Assembly (NCBI GenBank): GCA_014799465.1
Contig: JAAVHZ010000014.1
Location: forward strand, 1 to 64,000
Direction of reading: 5' to 3'
DNA length: 64,000 nucleotides
DNA from: Lachnospiraceae bacterium
Lineage (GTDB): Bacteria > Bacillota > Clostridia > Lachnospirales > Lachnospiraceae
Shown here: positions 1 to 8,892 of the stretch, piece after piece
How positions within the stretch are numbered: the first letter of the stretch is position 1
Layout: each line of letters opens with the position of its first letter
Program-made: the position numbers and the translations under genes
Notes under the pieces: model-generated
Databases searched by the model: none
What the model saw: only the letters and a program-made list of their open reading frames with translations
What the model was told of the DNA's origin: nothing

Positions 1-800
1 CGTTTTAATGCTTCCGAAACGGAGTTCACACAAACATCTCCCAGAAGGCTGTAAGTGCCGATTCCATTGATTGGCATTTCATATCCGCTATTTAACTTAA
101 CAGTCTTTGTCTCAAAATTGAATTTACGTTCCAACGTTGTTTCTATAGTCTGTTCCACTATATACGGCTTAATATTCTGACTATCCATCCATTCCTGTAT
201 TTCTGACTTTGAAGTACCTGATTTAAACCGTTTTCCCTCCTTCCATATTGTACTGCTATCCACAAGAGAATGAAGATTAGTGTCGCTTGAACCAATGCCA
301 CTACTGTGTGAAGTGCAAAATGGTACGATTGTCTTACCATTAAAATCATAATTTTCCAAAAATGTACTTACAATTCTTGGTGCCTGACCCCACCATATAG
401 GATATGCCAATATCACTGTATCGTATTGTGCCATATTTTCTACACTGCCGGAAATCTCTGGTCTGGCATCGGAATCGTTCTGTTCCCTGGTCGCTCTGGA
501 ATTTGAGTCATTGTAATTCAAATCTTCGTCAGTATATGGTATTGCCGGCTCAATTTGATATAAGTCCGCATTCAGATATTCTGCTGCATATTCAGCAAGT
601 GTTTTTGTTGTACCGGTACAGGAAAAATAAGCAACTAAAATATTTGTATTTTTCATTGAATTATTATTATTGGTAAGGGCATCACTTGTTGCTTTACTTA
701 CAGCATTTGTATCATTTTCACCTGAACGATTTTCCTTTCCACATGCAACCATACATATTAACATAATAACGATAAGTGCCATACAGCCTATTCTCTTCAT
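1..800 (-). CDS. Flavodoxin / aldo-keto reductase fusion lipoprotein (3' end beyond window)
   Basis: The frame is open from ATG 800 to the window edge (266 codons seen). The N-terminus is a lipoprotein signal with a lipobox ending MVAC (Cys20). A flavodoxin domain follows: the FMN phosphate loop reads YFSCTGTTK near residue 60 and the second flavin loop YPIWWGQ near residue 135. After about residue 225 the frame continues into a typical aldo-keto reductase start (VKLNSGYEMPINGIGTYS). I therefore read it as a membrane-anchored flavodoxin fused to an NAD(P)H-dependent reductase. It is the last gene seen of an operon with the alcohol dehydrogenase 21 bp upstream. The flavodoxin call is firm; the reductase call rests on its first ~30 residues. 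Confidence 0.82.
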   Translation of the reverse strand, partial: MKRIGCMALIVIMLICMVACGKENRSGENDTNAVSKATSDALTNNNNSMKNTNILVAYFSCTGTTKTLAEYAAEYLNADLYQIEPAIPYTDEDLNYNDSNSRATREQNDSDARPEISGSVENMAQYDTVILAYPIWWGQAPRIVSTFLENYDFNGKTIVPFCTSHSSGIGSSDTNLHSLVDSSTIWKEGKRFKSGTSKSEIQEWMDSQNIKPYIVEQTIETTLERKFNFETKTVKLNSGYEMPINGIGTYSLLGDVCVNSVSEALK

Positions 801-821
801 AAGCCCACATCCCTTTACATG

Positions 822-1994
822 TTATTTATAGGATCTCTCAAAGATACCTGCACAATCCTCATCACTCAGTTCACAAGGGTTAGCTTCAAACAGCCCTCCC
901 ATTGTTTCACGTGCATTTACTGCAAGTGTCATGCACTCTGATTTGTCAAAACCAAAATCACTCATTTTTAAATTGTCTACGCCACATTCTTTCTGCAGTG
1001 CAGCAAGTGCTGTTAAAAAGTCTTCCGGTTTATCCGCCTCCGGTATTCCCATTACACGTGCCATCTTAATAAATTGACCGTCACATGCATGCTTATCAAT
1101 AAAATATTTTGCAAATTCGTAAGAAATCATAATCAGCCCTGCCCCATGCGGAAGGTTATGATGATATGCACTCATGGCATGCTCCATGGAGTGTTGTGCT
1201 GTTGTTGATGTAAGCTGCATTGTCATTCCTGCTACGGTACTTCCATACGCCACATGCTCTCTTGCCTCAAGGTTCTTTCCATCATTTACGGCTGTCGGAA
1301 GATACTTGTATATATTTTCAATTGCAGAAAGTGCAATCGCCTCACTCATAATATTTACGCCCTTGCTCATCATAACCTCTGTATTGTGGAACAATGCATC
1401 AAATCCCTGATATGCAGTGTACTTTGCAGGTACTGTCATCATAAGTTCCGGGTCTACAATACTGAGTACAGGTACACATGACGAATGACCAAAGCCAATC
1501 TTTTCTTTAGTTTCCATATTAGAAATAACGCCCCAGCAGTTAATCTCTGAGCCTGTTCCTGATGTCGTGGCAATTGTTACAATAGGAAGAGATGGATTTT
1601 TGACAGGCATCGCCTTTCCTGTTCCTCCTATAACATAGTCCCACAAATCTCCATCATTAGTTGCCATTACACCGATTGCAGCAGATGAATCAAGTACTGC
1701 ACCACCGCCAAGTGCCACAATAAAATCACATCCGTTGTCCTTTGCAAATGCTGCACCTTCCATAATTGCTTCTTTTAACGGATTTTCCATAATGCCTGCA
1801 AATACTGCTGCATCTGCACCGGCAATTTTTAACTGTTCCAGCGTTCTGTCCAGATATCCATTTTCTTTAGTTGATTTACCATTAGATATCAACACCAATG
1901 CTTTCTTTCCCGGCAGCTCCTGTTTGCCCAGTTCATTAAGCATTCCCTTTCCAAATAATATATTAGTCGGATTGTAAAAATTAAATTTCATCAT
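822..1994 (-). CDS. Iron-containing alcohol dehydrogenase
   Basis: A 390-residue, full-length group III (iron-type) alcohol dehydrogenase that interconverts alcohols and aldehydes/ketones with NAD(P)H in the cytoplasm. The nucleotide-binding GGG is at 96-98 with Asp102, and the family signature TTSGTGSE is at 143-150. Candidate metal ligands are Asp199, His203, His268 and His283. The start has AGGGAG nine bases upstream of ATGATG. It sits between an 80-aa conserved protein and the flavodoxin-AKR gene, all on one strand and opposite a LysR gene, so a LysR-controlled reductive or aldehyde-detoxifying operon is likely. Substrate is not predictable. Confidence 0.92.
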   Translation of the reverse strand: MMKFNFYNPTNILFGKGMLNELGKQELPGKKALVLISNGKSTKENGYLDRTLEQLKIAGADAAVFAGIMENPLKEAIMEGAAFAKDNGCDFIVALGGGAVLDSSAAIGVMATNDGDLWDYVIGGTGKAMPVKNPSLPIVTIATTSGTGSEINCWGVISNMETKEKIGFGHSSCVPVLSIVDPELMMTVPAKYTAYQGFDALFHNTEVMMSKGVNIMSEAIALSAIENIYKYLPTAVNDGKNLEAREHVAYGSTVAGMTMQLTSTTAQHSMEHAMSAYHHNLPHGAGLIMISYEFAKYFIDKHACDGQFIKMARVMGIPEADKPEDFLTALAALQKECGVDNLKMSDFGFDKSECMTLAVNARETMGGLFEANPCELSDEDCAGIFERSYK

Positions 1995-2026
1995 AATTCA
2001 TTTCTCCCTTTCTGATTTTATTATAT

Positions 2027-2269
2027 TTATTTTTTTGACATACAGATTTTTTTTAATCTGTATATAAGGAAGTCAAGACAATCCAGTTCATCCTGACTTT
2101 TATGGATTTTATTCAGTAAAACAGGCTTATACTTTTGAAGTATGGAAAGAACATCTTGCGTCTTTCCCTGCTCTGCATAACTGATACATAGACTTATCAT
2201 ATCTTTATCACATCCTGCATCTTGAAGATTCTGTAATAAAATTCCTTTTTCGTCTGTTCCTTCTGCCAT
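2027..2269 (-). CDS. Small conserved helical protein, function unknown
   Basis: An 80-residue protein resembling a small Clostridia family often found beside redox genes: a motif of the type AGCDKDMISLC followed by a basic, helical C-terminal half with a DCLDFLIY block. The sequence reads as all-helical with no membrane segment. It is the first gene of the operon that continues into the alcohol dehydrogenase (32 bp gap) and the flavodoxin fusion. Two cysteines (residues 19 and 28) could be redox-active, but that is a guess. No enzymatic motif is visible. Confidence 0.7.
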   Translation of the reverse strand: MAEGTDEKGILLQNLQDAGCDKDMISLCISYAEQGKTQDVLSILQKYKPVLLNKIHKSQDELDCLDFLIYRLKKICMSKK

Positions 2270-2294
2270 TGCACTTGCACCTCCATTTACTCTT

Positions 2295-2324
2295 ATTATA
2301 TATATTCAACCAGTAATTTACCAA
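2295..2324 (-). promoter_or_regulatory. Promoter of the 80-aa/ADH/flavodoxin operon
   Basis: On the minus strand a -35 box TTGGTA (2319-2324) and -10 box TATAAT (2295-2300) are separated by 18 bp, 26 bp upstream of the ATG at 2269. An AGG-type ribosome binding site lies between. It faces the LysR promoter about 50 bp away. Confidence 0.6.
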
Positions 2325-2340
2325 TACTTAAATCAAATAG

Positions 2341-2379
2341 CCTGTTATTCTTGTAATGAATAACAGGTCATGATATACT
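2341..2379 (+). promoter_or_regulatory. LysR promoter overlapping a perfect inverted repeat
   Basis: A 10-bp perfect inverted repeat (CCTGTTATTC, 7-bp loop, GAATAACAGG; 2341-2367) overlaps a plus-strand promoter: -35 TTGTAA at 2351-2356, -10 TATACT at 2374-2379, spacer 17 bp. It lies between the divergent LysR gene and the redox operon, where LysR proteins normally bind. I infer an autoregulatory operator. Confidence 0.55.
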
Positions 2380-2410
2380 TAAAAAATCAAAATCAGAATG
2401 GAGATATTTT

Positions 2411-3307
2411 ATGGAAATCCGGGTATTGAGATACTTTCTAGAGATTGCAAGAGAAGAAAATATGACAAGAGCCGCCGAACGCCTTCACATTTCCCAACCA
2501 TCTTTGTCAAGGCAAATGAAGGAATTAGAATCTGAACTGGGAAAGAAGTTATTTGTACGAAGCAGCTATAGCATACACCTGACCGAAGAAGGTATGTTGT
2601 TACGCAAACGTGCAGAAGATTTACTGGCAATGGCAGATAAAATCACGAATGAGTTTAAGACATTAGATGATATTACCGGTGGTGATATATATATTGGATG
2701 TGCTGAATCTTATTTGATAAAATACCTTGCCCAGGCTGTACGTAAGCTTAATATACGTTATTCAGGAATACGTTACCACATCACCAGCGGTGATACAGAA
2801 CAAGTCTCAGAACGCTTAGACAGAGGACTATTTGATATGGCATTTATTGTAGAACCACCGGATCTTTCCAAATACAATTATCTTGAAGTTCCTGAAACCG
2901 ATACATGGGGTGCAATAATGAGAAAAGATTGTCCATTATCCAAGAAGAAAACTATACACATAGAAGATATTATCGACTACCCTATATTTTGCTCAGAGCA
3001 GTCCGCAAGGGTCGACCTCCCCAGATGGTGTGGCGAAAACATTGACAAACTAAATATTATGGCAACCTTTAATCTGGCTAATAATGAAGCTGTTTTTGTA
3101 CGGGAAGGTCTGGGAATTGCCTTAACATTTGACCGTCTTGTTGATACCGGTTCTGACAGTGAACTTTGTTTTCGTCCTGTTACACCTGCATTACATACAA
3201 AAATGTATGTAATATGGAAAAAATATCAGATATTTACCCCCATTGCAGAATTGTTGTTAAATGAATTGAAAACTATAATCGGTACATCGTTAAAAAATTC
3301 AGACTAA
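2411..3307 (+). CDS. LysR-family transcriptional regulator
   Basis: A 298-residue LysR regulator. The N-terminal winged helix-turn-helix occupies residues 1-60 (MEIRVLRYFLEIAREEN start, then LHISQPSLSRQMKELE recognition helix), followed by a linker helix and the two-lobed inducer-binding domain (about 88-295). It is transcribed away from the alcohol dehydrogenase operon, the classic arrangement for a LysR controlling its divergent neighbour. Its 3' end overlaps the convergent hydrolase gene by 4 bp. The inducer is unknown; an aldehyde, quinone or electrophile would fit the target genes. Confidence 0.92.
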   Translation: MEIRVLRYFLEIAREENMTRAAERLHISQPSLSRQMKELESELGKKLFVRSSYSIHLTEEGMLLRKRAEDLLAMADKITNEFKTLDDITGGDIYIGCAESYLIKYLAQAVRKLNIRYSGIRYHITSGDTEQVSERLDRGLFDMAFIVEPPDLSKYNYLEVPETDTWGAIMRKDCPLSKKKTIHIEDIIDYPIFCSEQSARVDLPRWCGENIDKLNIMATFNLANNEAVFVREGLGIALTFDRLVDTGSDSELCFRPVTPALHTKMYVIWKKYQIFTPIAELLLNELKTIIGTSLKNSD

Positions 3308-4281
3308 ATATTTTGCATTTTTATCTGTTCTTCGATTATAAGCTGATACCGTATTAACTGAGTATCATCCAGATGCTCATTGTGCATATTAATGCCCGTA
3401 ATCTGGTGATTATCATAGGTTGTATAGTAATAAATACCTTTATCGGCATTACAGCAGGAAGTGAAAAGTGTGATTTCATATTTTCCGTCACCGACACAGC
3501 AACAGCCTCTTTGCTGGTCAACAGAACCTAAAATATGGAAAAACTGACTGACGCTTTCAGATTCGGAATCTCCTGATACAGAATTCATTTTAACAAATGC
3601 AGCCCTCACAAAACGGGATTCAGATGATAAATCTCCCGGAAGCCCTAATGCACCCATACCACGGCTATATGCGTGTAAATCAAGTTTATCAGAAAAATTA
3701 TTTACAGGCTGCTTTGGAGACAGATTCATATAATTATTTAACCGGAACATCTGCTGGTTAAATGGAGGATTATTTGTCAAAACACCCACCGGATTATCAT
3801 AAATCTTTAAACCTTCCTTTACTGATTCAACTGTAACAGCTTCATTAGCATCTGCAATAATCCAATGAAGCTGTGCCAAAGGTAATTCCTCACTAAAAGG
3901 TGTATCGATAAGATTTATTTTCTCCAGAAGAACTCTTGCTTCTTTTACTGTGGCACACCTGCCCAGAATCCACGGTATAAATTCGAACTGTGCAATATTA
4001 TTTTTATTTGGTGCTGCCTTTTTATAATCTGCATTTCCCACAAAATTAAGTCCTGCCATTCCAAGACCTTTTTCATTAACCGCATCATAATAAAGAGGAT
4101 AATTTTTTTCAATATGTGCCATACCAATCATCGCATAATGTTTATCCATAGTTCCCATATTACGAAAATGAAACGGATAATTCCTCGGTGTAACCGTGAT
4201 TTCATCGCCATAAGAAAACTCATAATCCAATGTTCTGCCAAAATAGAAATCTTTTGTCTTGTATGTCACTGCTGTACACAT
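3304..4281 (-). CDS. bsh: Choloylglycine hydrolase family protein, probable bile salt hydrolase
   Basis: A 325-residue Ntn-hydrolase. Cys2 is the predicted nucleophile exposed after removal of Met1. Other family active-site positions are present: Arg16, Asp19, Asn79, Asn170/171 in the TNNPPF motif, and Arg223 within the GLPGDLSSESRF block. The overall match is closer to bile salt hydrolases, which cleave the glycine/taurine amide of conjugated bile acids, than to penicillin V acylases, but substrate choice cannot be settled by eye. There is no signal peptide. The gene is single, convergent with LysR, with its own AGGAGG site. It supports a gut habitat. Confidence 0.82.
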   Translation of the reverse strand: MCTAVTYKTKDFYFGRTLDYEFSYGDEITVTPRNYPFHFRNMGTMDKHYAMIGMAHIEKNYPLYYDAVNEKGLGMAGLNFVGNADYKKAAPNKNNIAQFEFIPWILGRCATVKEARVLLEKINLIDTPFSEELPLAQLHWIIADANEAVTVESVKEGLKIYDNPVGVLTNNPPFNQQMFRLNNYMNLSPKQPVNNFSDKLDLHAYSRGMGALGLPGDLSSESRFVRAAFVKMNSVSGDSESESVSQFFHILGSVDQQRGCCCVGDGKYEITLFTSCCNADKGIYYYTTYDNHQITGINMHNEHLDDTQLIRYQLIIEEQIKMQNI

Positions 4282-4382
4282 AATGATGCCTCCTGTAATA
4301 TTAATGATGTCAAATTATCAGATATTTCATCTGTAATACAATTCCTATGCTTTATTGTATGATTTTATTAAAAGAATATTCT

Positions 4383-5345
4383 CTACTGAGCATCCTCTTC
4401 CTTATGATTTTTTCTGGTATAAAAGAATATTATGCCTGCCAAAAGAACAACCGTTACCCAGATACTTCCTTCCATTCCAAATGCACCGCCATTTAGTAAT
4501 TCCTTTCCATCATGTGCAGTAGTTATAAGCAGAGAGTTGCCCGAATTCATTCCACTGACACTTATTCCATAAAAATTGCCCTGAACAAGATTCCAGATAG
4601 AATGGAACGCTCCTATTCCCCAGATATTTCCGCGTCTGATAAAATAGAAAGATGCAAAAATGCCAAACAATACCAAATTAATAAATGCCAGTACAGTAAT
4701 TCCATTATTGAAAAGATGCAGCATGGCAAAAAATATAGAATTAACAAGAATTGCTACTACCATCGGGTATTTTCTGGCAAAAGATACCATCATATAACCC
4801 CTGCAAAGTACTTCTTCCGCCATCCCCTGAATCATAAAGCCCAGCAGATACAATATGAAGATACCAATCGAAAATTTGGGTGAGAATCCTGTAATACTAA
4901 GACCTCCTGTAAGCACTCCAAGCAAAACTGCCACTGAGAAAAATAAAAAGCCCGCTGCCAAACCTATAATATACTCTTTCAATATGTGTGTTTTGCAAAA
5001 GCCAATAGTGTGCAATCCTCTTTTCTGAATCAGTCGGCAGAACAGACATACAACCAGAATCATCGCAATGTCTGAAAACAATGTGAGAATAGTGTAGAAA
5101 TCAGTTTCTGAAAGTTTCATTGCAGCCTCCATAATCACTTCTTTATCCCCTGTGGATACTGCTGCCTGATAGGTGCTGTCCATACTAAACAATATAATCT
5201 GTCCCGGTGTGAGAATAATCATTTGTGCAATGGTGATTACAATAAACATCGCCACAAATACAATAATCTCTAAAATCCAGTTTAATCCTGCATTCTTCTC
5301 TGCCGCCTCCTGAACAACAGCCGGTTTTTCAACTAAATCTTTCAT
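4383..5345 (-). CDS. CPBP-family intramembrane protease
   Basis: A 320-residue polytopic membrane protein of the CPBP/Abi (Rce1-like) family. The four conserved motifs are visible: Glu177-Glu178 with Arg182 (EEVLCR), FFAMLH ending in His210, and His248 with Asn252. About eight hydrophobic segments span residues 22 to 315. Family members act as glutamic intramembrane proteases and are linked to peptide processing or bacteriocin self-immunity. It stands between the hydrolase gene and the GHKL kinase with short gaps; the substrate is unknown. Confidence 0.88.
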   Translation of the reverse strand: MKDLVEKPAVVQEAAEKNAGLNWILEIIVFVAMFIVITIAQMIILTPGQIILFSMDSTYQAAVSTGDKEVIMEAAMKLSETDFYTILTLFSDIAMILVVCLFCRLIQKRGLHTIGFCKTHILKEYIIGLAAGFLFFSVAVLLGVLTGGLSITGFSPKFSIGIFILYLLGFMIQGMAEEVLCRGYMMVSFARKYPMVVAILVNSIFFAMLHLFNNGITVLAFINLVLFGIFASFYFIRRGNIWGIGAFHSIWNLVQGNFYGISVSGMNSGNSLLITTAHDGKELLNGGAFGMEGSIWVTVVLLAGIIFFYTRKNHKEEDAQ

Positions 5346-5413
5346 TTCTCTTTAGTTCCTCTCTTTGTATTATAAATTATTTATACGTATTATATCTTAT
5401 CTTCTTCCTAAAA

Positions 5414-6733
5414 TCAAAATATTTCTGTTTGAGGTATGTTCATAATCAGGCGGAAAATAAATACACCATTATCATTCTTAAAATCATAATCGCCATCAAA
5501 TTTTTCTGCCGTTTTGATGATACTTAACACACCTATGCCTCCTGTAAATTCCGGCTTAGGCTGTCCGTTCTTAAGCTCAGTTTCCATTCTGCATGTATTA
5601 CTGCAGTATATAACCAGTTTATGATTCTTCCTTTTAAGCACAAGATTAATAAAACATTTTTTGTGAGCTGACTGTTTTTTCACTTCCATACATCCATAAA
5701 TGGCATTTTCATAAGCGTTTGCCAATATCGTTACCAAATCAATATTGGGTATAGGAATATCCTTGTCCAATTCCACGTTTAATTTAACCTCTATTTTCTC
5801 CCTTTCCGCCATTTTAGTATATGCTGAAAGAATATTATTTACTGCGATATTAGCACATATAGCCTTCGCCACACTTCCCTCTGTTTCTCTGTTATAGTCA
5901 TTTAAATACTGAAGAAGTTCTTCTATTTGTCCCCTGCGGGCGTATTCTGCTATTACTGCGTTATGATGTCTTACGTCATGGCGGATTCTTCTGCCTGACT
6001 CTACAGACTCTTCCAAAATCTCTATATTCCTTTCCACCATCCTTTGATTCATCTTCATAAGCTGATTCTCTTTTTGGTACTCCTTCTCTTTACCAATATG
6101 CATATACAGTCGAAACACCAAAAGCTGCAGTGCACCTGTAAGAAAGAAATTAATGGCAATCTGAAAAAGACGGTAAGGAGTCTGCTCCCTGCTGTTTGGA
6201 TTCAAAATAAATCCCACTCCAAAAAGAATACATACTATCATAACGGTAACACTAAAACGATCCAGTTCATTTTCCACATAATGACAAAATCCCCTAATAG
6301 ATGATTTAATTTTTCTCTCAATAAAAAATGCCATTAAAAATATAAGCAAAATACGTGAAATAATGTCTGCCCATACATTACGGTCAAAGAAAATAACAGA
6401 TATTTCAATTCCTCCTACAAGAAATACCGCCATCATGTAGAAGGTGAGTGCCAGCTTATATACTGATAAAAATATCTGGTCACTGCTGACGTATATGGCA
6501 AGTACGGCAAAACAAATGTACATCACAAAAGCTACCAATTTAACACAACTATTTTGGTCAATTACATACCATACACACCCCAATGATATCACAGACACAC
6601 TATAACATATATAAAATAATGCCGTCTTTTTATTACCAAACCGTGATTCACTCATCATTGAAAACAATATTATAGTTCCTGCAAGACTTATTGCAAACCT
6701 GATTAATGCTATATATGCAGAACCTCCTAACAT
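5414..6733 (-). CDS. GHKL (AgrC/LytS-like) sensor histidine kinase
   Basis: A 439-residue kinase. The N-terminal ~200 residues contain about six hydrophobic segments and form the membrane sensor. A coiled coil leads to the H-box RHDVRHHNAV (around residue 250), followed by an N-box variant NAYENA (usual form NALDNA) and a G-box GGIGVLSI. This is the HPK10 class that senses peptides and signals to LytTR regulators. No response regulator is adjacent. It lies 39 bp downstream of the chemoreceptor in the same direction, so the two are probably co-transcribed. The nearest LytTR regulator is at 13.2 kb. Confidence 0.88.
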   Translation of the reverse strand: MLGGSAYIALIRFAISLAGTIILFSMMSESRFGNKKTALFYICYSVSVISLGCVWYVIDQNSCVKLVAFVMYICFAVLAIYVSSDQIFLSVYKLALTFYMMAVFLVGGIEISVIFFDRNVWADIISRILLIFLMAFFIERKIKSSIRGFCHYVENELDRFSVTVMIVCILFGVGFILNPNSREQTPYRLFQIAINFFLTGALQLLVFRLYMHIGKEKEYQKENQLMKMNQRMVERNIEILEESVESGRRIRHDVRHHNAVIAEYARRGQIEELLQYLNDYNRETEGSVAKAICANIAVNNILSAYTKMAEREKIEVKLNVELDKDIPIPNIDLVTILANAYENAIYGCMEVKKQSAHKKCFINLVLKRKNHKLVIYCSNTCRMETELKNGQPKPEFTGGIGVLSIIKTAEKFDGDYDFKNDNGVFIFRLIMNIPQTEIF

Positions 6734-6772
6734 CTCTTCACACGCCTTCCATTTTTCTTTAATACTGTTTTG

Positions 6773-8773
6773 TTATACTTTAAATGATGCCACAGTCTCA
6801 TTCAAAAGTTCACTTAAACGGAATAACTCTTCCATTTGTTTCACCACTGCCCCTGAATTTTCATTAGAATCCTCTGCTGACTGCTTCATGCTCTCTATAA
6901 ATTCTGCTATCTCTCCCACAAGTTTCGTAATTGCCAGAATTGATTCATTAATTCTAACCATGCTGTTACTCATTTCTTCAGAGGATGCTCCCAAATCGAC
7001 CGAAATTTCATTATAAAATTCCGCATCTTTCTGATACATTTTAGCAAGTTCTGTCATGCCTCTGTAATCTTCCATAACTCTTCCGTTCATAAATTCCAAC
7101 AATTTCCCTGAGTTTTCGGATAATGAATCAACATTTTGTACTACATCTTCAGTTACCTTACGTATCTTATCTACCGCCTGCCTTGAATGGTCTGCCAAAT
7201 TCCTGATTTCATCTGCAACAACAGCAAATCCTTTACCTGCCTCGCCGGCACTTGCCGCCTCTATAGATGCATTAAGTGCCAAAAGATTAGTCTGAGAACT
7301 TATGGCAAGTATTTCTTCTGTTAAGGTATCAATCTCCCTTACTCTCCTGCTGTCTTTAATTGCTTTTTCCAAATCTCCCCTTGTCTTCTGATATAGTGCA
7401 ACAGCCTCTGCGGCAGATTTTTCAGATATTTCATGATGTTTTCCTGCCCTTTCCATAATATCCCCCGACTGTTCTGCCGCTTCTTCTGCTTTTCCCGCCA
7501 CTTTCTGTATAACTTCCCCAAGCTCATGGCTATTATCCTTAATACTCTTTGCCAGTTCCCTTGCCTGTGCACTCTGCCCCATAACTCTGCCGGTCAGTTC
7601 AGAAATGCCAGATATATCTTTATTTAAAACGGTCATTTTTTCAGATGTGCCTTCGGCAATAGTACTGATATTTTCTGCTTCCTGTTTTGTATTCAGTATA
7701 ATCTCCCTTATCTGCTGCCTTACCTCCGTTGTTGCCGTTCTAATCTGTTCCGTTTCACTTTTATATTCTTTTGGAATTGATTTTTCACTGACAGCATTTT
7801 CAGAAAAATCCCCCGAAGCAAACTGTTTTAACATTTGAATCGGTGCCAGCATCTTTCCAATAAGCCCTGCCATAAACAGCACCACAAATACAATTACAAT
7901 AAGGGCAGTTACAATCGCTACAACAAGCATGGTAATAAGCGAACTCACAACATTGGCAGCCGGCACTACAACTCCCAGTTTCCAACTGCTTCCTTCTATT
8001 TCCGAGACTGCAAAATAGCATGCTTTTCCATCATAATCTTTAAGCTTTTTTGCACTGCTTTCCGTTCCCTCTATCATTTCTTTAAGCCCCGGCATAATAT
8101 CCGCTACTGCAACCGCCGAATCTTCCGTAGGTTCATACTTTTTATTTTTATGTGCCACATAATGGTCGCTGCTGTCTGCGAGAAATCCATATACACCCTC
8201 CTCATAGCTGATACTTCCCGTCAATTCTGTTACTGTTTCAAGTGTTACATCCAGACCAATTACCCCTGCAAGCTCATTATCTATGTAAACCGGTGCTGCA
8301 ATAGTTGTACACATCTGATTTGTCATCACATCCCAATATGGATCAGTCACAACAACTGTACCTTTTTCAGCCGCCTGCTTGTACCACCCACGCTGTACCG
8401 GGTCATATCCGTCCGGTATCTCTGCTTCTCTGTTGGATTGGATAAATCTGCTGTCCTTTGTTCCACAGTACAGATTTAACAGTTCTTCCCTGTCTGCCGA
8501 GTAGATATCCACTATAGACTGTATAAAATCCGTATCTGTTTTGCCGCTTGATTCTATACTGTTTGCCGCACCATCTGCAAGCATTTTTTCATTTTCAATC
8601 CATGTATTGATTTCTTCCGCATATTTGTCCGCATTTAGCTGCAAAGCCTGTGTCTGTGATTTAATCATACGCTTTCCCGCAACAACTGTAATTCCTATAG
8701 TTGTAAAAAGAATACTTGCTGCAACAATACATATTACACTGACTGTAAGCCTTCCCTTAATTGTCTTTAACAC
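6773..8773 (-). CDS. Methyl-accepting chemotaxis protein with dCache-type sensor
   Basis: A 666-residue transducer: TM1 at about 8-28, an extracytoplasmic Cache-type sensor to about 275 ([21 protein letters not shown]), TM2 at about 280-305, a HAMP-like linker, and an MCP signalling domain. The conserved hairpin tip ([20 protein letters not shown]) lies near residue 495. The start is GTG at 8773, with AGGAGG nine bases upstream. It should recruit CheA/CheW and steer flagellar movement or another Che output. The gene leads an apparent operon with a GHKL kinase, which is unusual. Confidence 0.95.
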   Translation of the reverse strand: MLKTIKGRLTVSVICIVAASILFTTIGITVVAGKRMIKSQTQALQLNADKYAEEINTWIENEKMLADGAANSIESSGKTDTDFIQSIVDIYSADREELLNLYCGTKDSRFIQSNREAEIPDGYDPVQRGWYKQAAEKGTVVVTDPYWDVMTNQMCTTIAAPVYIDNELAGVIGLDVTLETVTELTGSISYEEGVYGFLADSSDHYVAHKNKKYEPTEDSAVAVADIMPGLKEMIEGTESSAKKLKDYDGKACYFAVSEIEGSSWKLGVVVPAANVVSSLITMLVVAIVTALIVIVFVVLFMAGLIGKMLAPIQMLKQFASGDFSENAVSEKSIPKEYKSETEQIRTATTEVRQQIREIILNTKQEAENISTIAEGTSEKMTVLNKDISGISELTGRVMGQSAQARELAKSIKDNSHELGEVIQKVAGKAEEAAEQSGDIMERAGKHHEISEKSAAEAVALYQKTRGDLEKAIKDSRRVREIDTLTEEILAISSQTNLLALNASIEAASAGEAGKGFAVVADEIRNLADHSRQAVDKIRKVTEDVVQNVDSLSENSGKLLEFMNGRVMEDYRGMTELAKMYQKDAEFYNEISVDLGASSEEMSNSMVRINESILAITKLVGEIAEFIESMKQSAEDSNENSGAVVKQMEELFRLSELLNETVASFKV

Positions 8774-8816
8774 AATTACGCACCTCCTGAAATTTCATCT
8801 GTATATTTTAACAACT

Positions 8817-8887
8817 ATTATAACAGATATATTTTCAAAAAATCGCAATTGGTACAGTTCGCACTTTTTAAGGTACAATTCGCACTT
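8817..8887 (-). promoter_or_regulatory. Chemoreceptor promoter with LytTR-like direct repeats
   Basis: On the minus strand a consensus -10 TATAAT (8817-8822) lacks a recognisable -35 at the correct distance. Directly upstream are two copies of a 16-bp repeat (8851-8866 and 8872-8887) with a 21-bp period, differing at one base. Read on the plus strand they contain ACAGTTCGC and ACAATTCGC. LytTR regulators such as AgrA bind pairs of ACAGTTnnn-type 9-mers 12-13 bp apart. A LytTR-activated promoter is a good inference, not proven. Confidence 0.5.
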
Positions 8888-8892
8888 ACATT

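Noticed and set aside
158-349. 63-codon minus-strand frame near the left edge
   Set aside because: Out of frame within the flavodoxin fusion, which reads open through the whole stretch.
7835-8479. 214-codon plus-strand frame opposite the chemoreceptor
   Set aside because: Cys/His/Tyr-rich mirror of a strong MCP gene, no ribosome binding site, no family resemblance.
8851-8887. Direct repeats as the terminator of the ABC permease operon
   Set aside because: They are direct, not inverted, and lie upstream of the chemoreceptor promoter, after the permease stop only by chance of gene order; no stem can form.
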